Shown one piece after another: positions 7,546 through 13,684 of a DNA stretch of 16,167 bases (its first letter is position 1; the number at the start of each line of letters is the position of its first letter). Below the pieces are notes generated by a model. The model saw only the letters and a program-made list of their open reading frames with translations. It searched no databases and was not told the DNA's origin. Made by a program: the position numbers and the translations under genes. Source of the DNA: CAZNYG01 sp964577205 (GTDB lineage: Bacteria > Elusimicrobiota > Endomicrobiia > Endomicrobiales > CAIRNS01); contig CAZNYG010000047.1 in assembly GCA_964577205.1 (NCBI GenBank), positions 1-16,167 on the forward strand, given 5' to 3'.

Positions 7546-8607
7546 ATGAGCTCTTCATCAGACGTTCTGAAAGAAATATTCGATATAGCGCGCTCGCTCT
7601 CCTCCATGCTCGACGTGGACGGCCTGCTGAAGCGCATCGACGCCGCCGCAGAGAAACTGCTCGATGCCGAGGCTTCCTCCATCATGCTGCTCGATGAAGA
7701 CAAACAGTCGCTTTCGTTTAAGGTGGCGAGCGGAGAAAAGGGCGGCATCATTCAGAAGATGAAGGTCAAAGTGGGCCAGGGGATCGCCGGCATGGTCGCA
7801 CAGGAGCGGAAACCCCTCCTTGTGAACGACGCGGCCTCCGATCCCCGGTTCAACGGCCAGATGGACAAGACGTCGGGGTTCATCACGCGGTCGCTGGTGT
7901 GCGTGCCCATGATGGCGGACACCGAACTTGTCGGCGTGGCCGAGGTGCTGAATAAGAAAAGCGGGAATTTTTCGGAAGACGATCTCGTGATGCTGCAAAG
8001 CCTCGCGTCCCTCGCGGCCGTCAGCATAACGAACGCCCGCCTGGCCGAGGATCAGCGGAATTTCTTTATCCACACCATAGAGATCATAGTGGCCGCGATA
8101 GAATCGCGCGACCACCGGCTGAAGGGCCACTCGTGGAACGTCGCCCAGCTGGCGACATTCCTGGCTAAATGCCTGGGCATGGACGGCCAGGAATACAAGA
8201 ACCTGTATTACGGCGCGCTGCTGCATGACATCGGGGTCATCGCTATAGACGATGAGCTCAGCATGTCGCAGGGCGTCATGACCATCCGCGACCGCGACCC
8301 GGAGATCAATCATCCGCGGATCGGCGCCGAAATGGTAAAGAACATCAACCTGCTGAAAGGGACGGCGCCGATCATCCGCCATCATCATGAGAATTACGAC
8401 GGGACCGGTTTTCCCGACGGGTTGTCGGTAGAGGCCATTCCCCTGGGTGCCCGCGTCGTCGCCGTCGCCGAGGCTGTGGACGAGATGATGAAAAGCGGCC
8501 TGCCGGAAGAGCGCGTCCGCCAGATGCTGAAACTTGGCCAGGAGACCCGCTTCGATCCCGAGATCGTAGGCCTTTACCTGAAGGAATTCACGGAATCCGC
8601 CGTGTAA
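7546..8607 (+). CDS. GAF domain + HD-GYP domain protein, probable cyclic-di-GMP phosphodiesterase or sensor
   Basis: Residues about 8-165 form a GAF sensory domain (SSIMLLDE, VGQGIAGMVAQ, PLLVNDAASDPRF, SLVCVPM). Residues about 170-350 form an HD-GYP domain with E186, HD at 227-228, H256, the pair H280-H281 and DGTGFP (285-290, the GYP motif as GFP). HD-GYP enzymes hydrolyse cyclic di-GMP in the cytoplasm. Two departures are visible: the metal-ligand aspartate of the usual VADxxDA motif is Glu309 (VAEAVDEM), and the SxRPYR stretch that normally follows is missing, so activity may be altered. AGAGGA lies six bases before the ATG and the gene starts 24 bases after the ATPase, so the two form an operon; control of pilus or secretion output is a reasonable inference. 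Confidence 0.88.
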   Translation: MSSSSDVLKEIFDIARSLSSMLDVDGLLKRIDAAAEKLLDAEASSIMLLDEDKQSLSFKVASGEKGGIIQKMKVKVGQGIAGMVAQERKPLLVNDAASDPRFNGQMDKTSGFITRSLVCVPMMADTELVGVAEVLNKKSGNFSEDDLVMLQSLASLAAVSITNARLAEDQRNFFIHTIEIIVAAIESRDHRLKGHSWNVAQLATFLAKCLGMDGQEYKNLYYGALLHDIGVIAIDDELSMSQGVMTIRDRDPEINHPRIGAEMVKNINLLKGTAPIIRHHHENYDGTGFPDGLSVEAIPLGARVVAVAEAVDEMMKSGLPEERVRQMLKLGQETRFDPEIVGLYLKEFTESAV

Positions 8608-8608
8608 A

Positions 8609-8726
8609 GACAGTGCAGAGAAAGTAACGGCGTTCATTGGTTGATTGGTTCATAAGGAAAGCCAACATCATTATAACGACTGGTTGTCTTGTAGTTAACC
8701 AATGAACCAATGGACTCATGAACGCC
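8609..8726 (+). repeat. Short-unit palindromic repeat locus 2 (after the HD-GYP gene)
   Basis: The left arm (8612-8655) carries an AGTGCAGAG unit and octamers GTTCATTG, GTTGATTG and GTTCATAA. The right arm (8694-8726) is the inverted version: GTTAAC, then CAATGAAC, CAATGGAC, TCATGAAC and GCC. About 38 unique bases separate the arms. Read in reverse complement, the right arm is four exact octamer steps beginning GCGTTCAT and ending TGGTTAAC. The element begins one base after the HD-GYP stop codon. Sequence 8612-8653 matches 2590-2631 at 40 of 42 bases. Confidence 0.8.
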
Positions 8727-8760
8727 TTTGAGGTTTAAGCCACCCGTTCAATTGATCATA

Positions 8761-8905
8761 AGACGGTGACGAAGCACGTTTTAGCAACTCGGATAGCTTA
8801 ACGCGACTGTACCGGCGGTAATGTCTGTTGAAGCCGTTAACGGGCATTGTAACCGCTCCGCGTGTTGCCGTTCCGAGGCGTTAAGAATGGGCATCGTCAC
8901 CGTCT
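8761..8905. other. 145-base imperfect hairpin element of unknown nature
   Basis: The ends are a perfect 12-bp inverted repeat, AGACGGTGACGA (8761-8772) with TCGTCACCGTCT (8894-8905). Inside, in nested order, GCACGTTTT (8774-8782) pairs imperfectly with 8884-8892 using two G-T pairs. CTCGGA (8788-8793) pairs with TCCGAG (8872-8877), AACGCG (8800-8805) with CGTGTT (8861-8866), and GCGGTAATG (8815-8823) with CATT...ACCGC (8845-8856, three-base bulge). The apex holds the palindrome CCGTTAACGG (8834-8843). There is no open frame of note. It could be a structured RNA (6S-like in overall shape) or a palindromic mobile-element remnant. This and repeat locus 2 account for most of the 405-base space between genes. 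Confidence 0.6.
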
Positions 8906-8930
8906 CGTGCATTTCCGGGTGTTCATTATT

Positions 8931-8958
8931 TTGAAAGGCGCTCTTAATTTGTTAAACT
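8931..8958 (+). promoter_or_regulatory. Promoter for malic enzyme
   Basis: TTGAAA (8931-8936), a 16-base spacer and TAAACT (8953-8958) preceded by TGT, an extended -10. The start would lie near 8965, giving a leader of about 48 bases. The 145-base hairpin lies upstream of this promoter and so is not part of the leader. Confidence 0.5.
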
Positions 8959-9012
8959 GCTGCTGTCGTATTGTGTGACCGCGTCGCCGTTACAGAAAGG
9001 ATCATGTGCACC

Positions 9013-10353
9013 ATGAAGAAAAAAATCGATGTAAAAAAACTGCTGAAAATAGCTGAGGAGCCATCCCGTCAATCGAGAGAACTGCATCCCTTCTACCGCG
9101 GGAAGATCGAGGTGCTTCCGAAATGCCGGGTGAAGTCCATAGACGATTTCGCGCTGTGGTACACGCCGGGCGTCGCGGCGGTCTGCAAGGATATCCAGGC
9201 GCGGCCCGAGCTCGTTTATGAATATACCAACAAATGGAATTCGGTCGCCGTCGTCAGCGACGGGACCCGCGTGCTGGGCCTTGGCAATATCGGCCCCGAA
9301 GCCGGTCTGCCGGTGATGGAAGGCAAAGCGCTCATCTTCAAATACCTGGGCGGCGTGGACGCCTTCCCGGTCTGCCTGGATACGGCCGACGAAGCCGAGA
9401 TCATACGCACGGTAAAGATACTGCAGCCTTCGTTCGGCGGCATCAATCTCGAAGACATCGAGCAGCCGAAATGTTTCCCGGTACTTGAGACGCTCCGCAA
9501 GGAATGCCGTATTCCCGTCTGGCATGACGACCAGCAGGGGACGGCGCTGGTGACGCTTGCCGGCCTGATCAACGCGTTAAAAGTCGTGAACAAGAAAATT
9601 AAAGACGTCCGTATCGCGCTGGTCGGCGCCGGCGCCGCGAACATCTGTATCGCGCGCATGCTGATGCTCTACGGAGCGACGCCCGGAAAGATAGTCATGG
9701 TGGACAAGCATGGAACGCTTCATCCGCAGCGTACCGACCTGAAAACGTCCCATCACGCTAAATGGACGATGTGCGCCGAGACGAACGGCGAAGGCATCCG
9801 CGGCGGCATCCCTGAAGCGGTAGCGGGAGCGGACGTCCTTATCGCTCTTTCAGCTCCGGGGCCGGGAACCATAAAGAAAGAATGGATCGCCACTATGGCG
9901 AAAGGATCGATAGTTTTCGCCTGCGCGAACCCGGTGCCGGAAATATGGCCGTGGGAAGCGCATGAGGCCGGGGCCGCCGTCGTCGCCACGGGCCGCAGCG
10001 ATTTTCAGAACCAGGTCAATAATTCCCTGGGATTCCCGGGTGTTTTCCGCGGGACTCTTGACGTACGGGCCCGGACGATAACGGATGAAATGTGCATTAC
10101 CGCTGCAATGGAGCTCGCGAATTGCATCAAGGGATCGGCGCTCCGTCCAAACCGCATCCTTCCCACGATGGATGATTGGAACATATATCCGCGGGTGGCT
10201 GTTGCCGTCGCCATGAAGGCGCAGCAGCAGAAGATCGCCGGACGCAGAGCGAGCGCCGCGAAACTGTATGATGAAGCGCGGACAATGATCGCCCGCAGCC
10301 GCGGCATAACGCAGATGATGATGAAAAAAGGCTATATAAAGCCGCACAAATAA
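9013..10353 (+). CDS. NAD(P)-dependent malic enzyme (malate dehydrogenase, oxaloacetate-decarboxylating)
   Basis: The chosen ATG at 9013 lies 11 bases after AAAGGA (8996-9001); ATG 9004, also in frame, would be only two bases away. The 446-residue length fits the short bacterial malic enzymes. The N-terminal catalytic domain shows ALWYTPGVA (47-55), SDGTRVLGLGNIGPEAGLP (82-100), the catalytic-lysine motif MEGKA (102-106), metal-binding ED (147-148) and HDDQQGT (171-177, usually HDDQHGT). The NAD(P) domain follows, with GAGAA (205-209), then FACANPVPEIWP and GRSDFQNQVNNSLGFPGVFR. It converts malate to pyruvate and CO2 with reduction of NAD(P) in the cytoplasm. The fumarase genes downstream supply malate, so the group links fumarate to pyruvate. 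Cofactor preference cannot be read with confidence. Confidence 0.93.
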   Translation: MKKKIDVKKLLKIAEEPSRQSRELHPFYRGKIEVLPKCRVKSIDDFALWYTPGVAAVCKDIQARPELVYEYTNKWNSVAVVSDGTRVLGLGNIGPEAGLPVMEGKALIFKYLGGVDAFPVCLDTADEAEIIRTVKILQPSFGGINLEDIEQPKCFPVLETLRKECRIPVWHDDQQGTALVTLAGLINALKVVNKKIKDVRIALVGAGAANICIARMLMLYGATPGKIVMVDKHGTLHPQRTDLKTSHHAKWTMCAETNGEGIRGGIPEAVAGADVLIALSAPGPGTIKKEWIATMAKGSIVFACANPVPEIWPWEAHEAGAAVVATGRSDFQNQVNNSLGFPGVFRGTLDVRARTITDEMCITAAMELANCIKGSALRPNRILPTMDDWNIYPRVAVAVAMKAQQQKIAGRRASAAKLYDEARTMIARSRGITQMMMKKGYIKPHK

Positions 10354-10356
10354 AAG

Positions 10357-10552
10357 GAGTTCATGGGTTCATGTGTTGATGAGTTCATGAGTGAACGGCG
10401 GGAATGGCAAAAGCGAGAAACAAACAGGATTGCCATTAAAGAATTGGCAATATGCAAAAATAGAAAAACCTTAGAAATAGAAAGTATAAATGTTCGGGTA
10501 ATCGTTGTTGATGTTAACCCATGAGCTCATGAACTCATGAACTCGTGAACGC
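10357..10552 (+). repeat. Short-unit palindromic repeat locus 3 (between malic enzyme and fumarase alpha)
   Basis: The left arm (10357-10396) is five octamers: GAGTTCAT, GGGTTCAT, GTGTTGAT, GAGTTCAT, GAGTGAAC. The right arm (10513-10552) is five octamers: GTTAACCC, ATGAGCTC, ATGAACTC twice, GTGAACGC. The arms pair at 31 of 38 positions by direct comparison, with several mismatches being G-T. The 116-base AT-rich loop contains two mutually exclusive small hairpins (AATGGCAA 10403-10410 with TTGCCATT 10430-10437; ATTGCCA 10429-10435 with TGGCAAT 10445-10451). The element starts three bases after the malic enzyme stop codon. Confidence 0.85.
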
Positions 10553-10564
10553 TGTTCGGTATTT

Positions 10565-11407
10565 ATGAAAACCATTTCCGTTGGAACCATTATCGACGCG
10601 GTGGCGAAACTGAGCCAGGAAACGAATTTTTCTCTTCCTGACGATGTGCGCGCGGCTATTGAGCGGGGCGCGGCAGGCGAGACATCGGATAACGGCATAG
10701 CCGTTTTCGACCAGATACGGGAGAATGCCGCTGTCGCGGAGAAGAAAAAACTTGCCCTCTGCCAGGATACCGGCATCGCGGATATTTTTGTAACGCTGGG
10801 ACAGGAAGTTCAGATTGCCGGCGGTACGCTGGCCGACGCCATCAATACGGGGGTCGCGCAGGGGTACCGTGACGGGTTCCTCCGGAAATCCATCGTGCGT
10901 GATCCTCTGCGCCGGGAGAATACCGGCGACAACATCCCGGCCAATATATCCCTGGATCTGGTGCCGGGCGACGGCCTTTCCATTACGCTGCTTCCCAAAG
11001 GCGGCGGCAGCGAAAACGCCAGCATGCTTGCCATGCTGACCCCTTCAGCGGGATGGCAGGGCGTGCGCGATTTTGTGCTGGACGCGGTAAGGGCGAAAGG
11101 CATCAATGCCTGTCCTCCCCTGGTCATCGGGGTCGGTATCGGCGGCGATTTTTCTTCGGTCGCCCGGCTCGCGAAGAAAGCGCTTTTGAGAAGCCTTGAT
11201 GCGCCGTCCCCTGATCCATTCTACGCTGAGAAAGAAAAAGAGCTTCTCGACGCGGTGAACGCGACCGGTATCGGGCCCATGGGGCTCGGCGGCACGGTAA
11301 CGGCGCTGGGGATCCATATCAATGCCGCTCCCTGTCATATCGCTTCGCTGCCCGTTGCCGTCAGCATGCAGTGCCATTCTTGCCGCAGGAAGACGATCAT
11401 ATTGTAA
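10565..11407 (+). CDS. Class I fumarate hydratase, alpha subunit
   Basis: This 280-residue protein matches the alpha subunit of two-subunit, iron-sulfur class I fumarase (TtdA/FumA N-terminal part). The three cluster cysteines can be placed: C66 in LCQDTG, C183 in NACPPLVIGVGIGG and C270 in SMQCHSC. RRENTGDNIPA and LLPKGGGSENASMLAMLTPS are family signatures. It ends with the normal C-terminal region (PCHIASLPVAV then MQCHSCRRK), so it is complete. With the beta subunit it interconverts fumarate and malate; a tartrate dehydratase role is possible but less likely beside malic enzyme. The beta gene normally follows directly, but here it is displaced by a restriction-modification pair. No Shine-Dalgarno sequence is evident before the ATG. 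Confidence 0.92.
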   Translation: MKTISVGTIIDAVAKLSQETNFSLPDDVRAAIERGAAGETSDNGIAVFDQIRENAAVAEKKKLALCQDTGIADIFVTLGQEVQIAGGTLADAINTGVAQGYRDGFLRKSIVRDPLRRENTGDNIPANISLDLVPGDGLSITLLPKGGGSENASMLAMLTPSAGWQGVRDFVLDAVRAKGINACPPLVIGVGIGGDFSSVARLAKKALLRSLDAPSPDPFYAEKEKELLDAVNATGIGPMGLGGTVTALGIHINAAPCHIASLPVAVSMQCHSCRRKTIIL

Positions 11408-11417
11408 TGGATGAATT

Positions 11418-12287
11418 ATGGAGATAATGACCGAAATTTTGCTTGGTGATTGTGGGGAACAATTAAAAAATCAGAAAGAAAATTCAATAGATCTGATTTT
11501 TACTTCTCCACCTTATGCTGATAGCAGAAAGAATACGTATGGAGGAATCAGTCCTTCAAAATACGTCGAATGGTTTCTACCGATAAGCGCTGAGTTGTTG
11601 CGCGTCTTAAAACCTTCGGGTACTTTTGTGCTAAACATAAAAGAAAAAGTCGTAGATGGCGAGCGCCATCCTTATGTTATCGAACTGATACTTGAAATGA
11701 GAAAGCAAGGATGGTTGTGGACCGAAGAATTTATTTGGCATAAGAAAAACTGTTTTCCTGGAAAATGGCCGAACAGGTTTCGGGATGCATGGGAAAGATT
11801 ATTACAGTTCAATAAGAGTAGAGATTTTTCGATGTATCAAGATGAAGTAATGGTACCGATGGGTGATTGGGCAAAAACCAGGCTAAGGAGACTAAGCGAA
11901 ACCGATAAGATTCGGGACAACTCAAAAGTAGGTAGCGGATTTGGAAAGAAAATTGTAAATTGGGTCGAACGAGAAAAAGCTTATCCGACAAACGTTCTCA
12001 ATCTTGCGACCGAATGCTCGAATCGAAATCATAGCGCTGTCTTCCCAGAGGCTTTGCCCGAATGGTTTATCAAGTTATTCACTAAGCAGGGAGATACTGT
12101 GCTTGATCCTTTCATGGGATCTGGTACGACTATCCGAGTTGCACAGCAATTAAAGAGGAATTCAATAGGAATTGATATTCATCCGGACTATGTTAAGGCG
12201 GTAAAAGAACAGACGCTCGAAAAGGAACTTTATCTCTTTGAAAAAGGGAGAAAATATGGGAAAGCTAAGTCTCGAAGACGTCTGTAG
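11418..12287 (+). CDS. Site-specific DNA methyltransferase (beta-class, TSPPY type)
   Basis: This 289-residue protein carries catalytic motif IV, TSPPY (29-33), near the N-terminus and the S-adenosylmethionine motif I, DPFMGSGTT (230-238), near the C-terminus. This IV-before-I order defines beta-class amino-methyltransferases; S/TSPPY favours N4-cytosine but does not exclude N6-adenine. The conserved AVFPEALPEWFIKLFTKQGD segment lies between them. It would protect host DNA from the endonuclease that follows. ATG 11418 is used; ATG 11427, preceded by GGAG, is an alternative start. It begins ten bases after the fumarase alpha stop, and its end overlaps the endonuclease start by 32 bases. A/T-rich codon use contrasts sharply with its neighbours. 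Confidence 0.88.
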   Translation: MEIMTEILLGDCGEQLKNQKENSIDLIFTSPPYADSRKNTYGGISPSKYVEWFLPISAELLRVLKPSGTFVLNIKEKVVDGERHPYVIELILEMRKQGWLWTEEFIWHKKNCFPGKWPNRFRDAWERLLQFNKSRDFSMYQDEVMVPMGDWAKTRLRRLSETDKIRDNSKVGSGFGKKIVNWVEREKAYPTNVLNLATECSNRNHSAVFPEALPEWFIKLFTKQGDTVLDPFMGSGTTIRVAQQLKRNSIGIDIHPDYVKAVKEQTLEKELYLFEKGRKYGKAKSRRRL

Positions 12288-12993
12288 ATATGTATCGGAG
12301 AATATAGGGTCATTTCATGCCAAAAGACTTGAAAGTCTCAGCAAACTGAGCCTTGAGAAGATTCTTAAGAGGAAAAATCCTTACCTTTTTAAAGCGAAAA
12401 ATATACATACTTCGCACGATTTGGTAAGAATACTGATGGATGCCCACTTATCCTCTCAGGAAGAAGCGGTATTCGGAACATTTCTTGAAGGATTGGCAAT
12501 CTTCATATGTGGCATTGTTTATCAAGGGAAAAAATCTTCAGCGGAAGGAATTGACCTTGAATTTGATAAGAAGGATATCACCTATATTGTTACAATAAAG
12601 TCCGGCCCGAATTGGGCGAATAGCGGACAGATAGCCAATATGAAAAGTAATTTCAAAAAGGCTAAGAAAATACTAGGTACTAACCGCGGGCGACATCAGA
12701 TAATTGCAGTCAATGGCTGTTGCTATGGAAAAGATGATCAACCGGATAAAGGGGAATATCTGAAATTGTGCGGACAACGTTTCTGGGCGTTTATTTCGAA
12801 TAACCAAAAATTGTATACTGAAATAATCGAACCATTGGGATATCGTGCAAAAGAGAAGAACGAAGAGTTCTTTGCTTCTTATGGCAGGATCATTAATAAG
12901 TTTACGTATCAATTTACGGAACAATTTTGTACTCCAGATGGCGAAATCAAATGGGCTGAATTGGTCAAGTTTAACTCAGGAAGCGACCGATAA
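12256..12993 (+). CDS. Type II restriction endonuclease, PmeII-like family (putative)
   Basis: ATG 12256 is chosen because GGGAG (12246-12250) lies five bases upstream; a TTG at 12238 would add six residues. The 245-residue protein resembles proteins I remember as PmeII-family restriction enzymes: KRKNPYLFKAKNI (39-51), SSQEEAVFGTFLEGLAIFI (66-84), GIDLEF (98-103), TIKSGPNW (113-120), NGCCYGKDDQPDKGEYLKLC and FWAFISN. D100 and K115, with E77 or E102 nearby, could form a PD-(D/E)xK nuclease centre in which the usual acidic residue before xK is threonine. The partner methyltransferase and the overlap with it support a restriction role. The recognition sequence cannot be predicted. The fumarase beta gene starts eight bases after its stop. 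The family name rests on recalled similarity, not a search. Confidence 0.75.
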   Translation: MGKLSLEDVCRYVSENIGSFHAKRLESLSKLSLEKILKRKNPYLFKAKNIHTSHDLVRILMDAHLSSQEEAVFGTFLEGLAIFICGIVYQGKKSSAEGIDLEFDKKDITYIVTIKSGPNWANSGQIANMKSNFKKAKKILGTNRGRHQIIAVNGCCYGKDDQPDKGEYLKLCGQRFWAFISNNQKLYTEIIEPLGYRAKEKNEEFFASYGRIINKFTYQFTEQFCTPDGEIKWAELVKFNSGSDR

Positions 12994-13001
12994 TTCATTG
13001 T

Positions 13002-13532
13002 ATGCATAACATAACAACCACTGAACTTTCTACGTCAAGTATCTGCTTGAAAGCGGGAGATCGTATCGAACTTTCCGGCATAATTCATACCGCACGCGAC
13101 GCAGCGCACCAGCGTTTTGCCGAACTGCTGCGTGCTGGGAAACCGCTGCCTGTGAACCTGAACGGACTGGTCATTTATTATTGCGGACCCTGCCCGGCGC
13201 GCCCCGGATCGCCCATCGGCTCATGCGGCCCTACCACGTCTTCCCGGATGGACCCCTACACGCCGTTGATGCTGGAGCGCGGCGTCAAAGCGGTGATCGG
13301 TAAAGGCAAACGCGCTCCCGCCGTCCGGGAGGCCCTGAAAAAAAACGGGGCCGTCTATCTTGTCGCCACCGGCGGGGTGGCCGCCCTTTTTGCTGAAAAA
13401 GTAAAAAGCTGTTCTCCCGTCGCGTTCCCCGATCTCGGCCCCGAAGCGGTCTACCGCCTTGAAGTCGACCGCCTGCCCCTCATTGTAGCCATTGACAGCA
13501 GGGGAAATGATATTTTCAACAGCGGCGAGTAA
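13002..13532 (+). CDS. Class I fumarate hydratase, beta subunit
   Basis: This 176-residue protein is the expected size for the beta subunit. It shows LKAGDRIELSGIIHTARDAA, YYCGPCPARPGSPIGSCGPT, TSSRMDPYTP, GKGKRAP and DLGPEAVYRLEVDRLPLIVA, all hallmarks of FumA C-terminal/TtdB proteins. It completes the active site with the alpha subunit encoded at 10565-11407, from which the restriction-modification cassette separates it by 1.6 kb. It starts eight bases after the endonuclease stop with no visible ribosome site, so translation may be coupled to the endonuclease. Its last codons, GGC GAG TAA, lie in a repeat word that recurs 40 bases later, so the repeat supplies the stop. Confidence 0.9.
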   Translation: MHNITTTELSTSSICLKAGDRIELSGIIHTARDAAHQRFAELLRAGKPLPVNLNGLVIYYCGPCPARPGSPIGSCGPTTSSRMDPYTPLMLERGVKAVIGKGKRAPAVREALKKNGAVYLVATGGVAALFAEKVKSCSPVAFPDLGPEAVYRLEVDRLPLIVAIDSRGNDIFNSGE

Positions 13533-13668
13533 GCAAGCGAGTTCGTCCCGCATCCGCGGGACTGGCGAGTAAGCAACGATCAGACAATAAGCATTTATAA
13601 ATAGAAAGCTGTTGACATTGATTTTGCTGTTCACTTACTCGCTCACTCGCTTAATCGCTACTTGCTTT
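13524..13668 (+). repeat. Short-unit palindromic repeat locus 4 (between fumarase beta and coaX)
   Basis: GGCGAGTAAGCAA occurs exactly twice (13524-13536 and 13564-13576). The copies bracket a perfect 7-bp hairpin, GTCCCGC (13545-13551) with GCGGGAC (13556-13562). The opposite arm (13631-13668) is built of octamers TCACTTAC, TCGCTCAC, TCGCTTAA and TCGCTACT, which read CGAGTRAG-like in reverse complement. About 54 bases separate the arms. There is no T run after the hairpin, so a classical terminator is not supported. A TTGACA at 13612-13617 lacks a good -10 (TTACTC at 17 bases) and is at best a weak coaX promoter. Confidence 0.75.
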
Positions 13669-13684
13669 CTTTTTGAGGTATCCC

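Larger units (their letters stand above)
11410..12996 (+). mobile_element. AT-rich restriction-modification cassette inserted between fumarase subunit genes
   Basis: Base composition drops abruptly at the end of the alpha gene and recovers in the beta gene. Sampled 60-base lines inside have 16, 20 and 23 G+C, against 40 of 60 in a fumarase line. The cassette holds exactly two overlapping genes, a DNA methyltransferase and a PmeII-like endonuclease. ATTGTAATG (11401-11409) at the left edge and ATTGTATG (12997-13004) at the right edge are near-identical and may be an imperfect target duplication. No transposase, integrase or own promoter is visible, so the pair is probably read from the fumarase transcript. 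That it is horizontally acquired is inferred from composition and from splitting a normally contiguous gene pair. Confidence 0.65.

Noticed and set aside
7558..8637. Long open frame on the minus strand opposite the GAF/HD-GYP gene
   Set aside because: It is a shadow frame of a GC-rich gene; the plus-strand product has clear GAF and HD-GYP motifs, while the minus product has none.
8793..8890. Integron attC-like site: GCTTAAC and GCGTTAAG inverted words
   Set aside because: The second core does not fit GTTRRRY, the inner L boxes do not match, there is no integrase or cassette array, and the words are explained by the larger hairpin.
10357..10552. CRISPR array
   Set aside because: Units are 8 bases, degenerate and directly abutting, with inverted arms; there are no 25-40 base repeats with unique spacers and no cas genes.
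13545..13562. Rho-independent terminator after fumarase beta
   Set aside because: The 7-bp GC stem is perfect but is followed by GGCGAG-type repeat sequence and not a T run.
13612..13640. Promoter for coaX inside repeat locus 4
   Set aside because: TTGACA is perfect, but the hexamer 17 bases on is TTACTC, and TATAAA (13596-13601) lies upstream of it; not strong enough to list separately.
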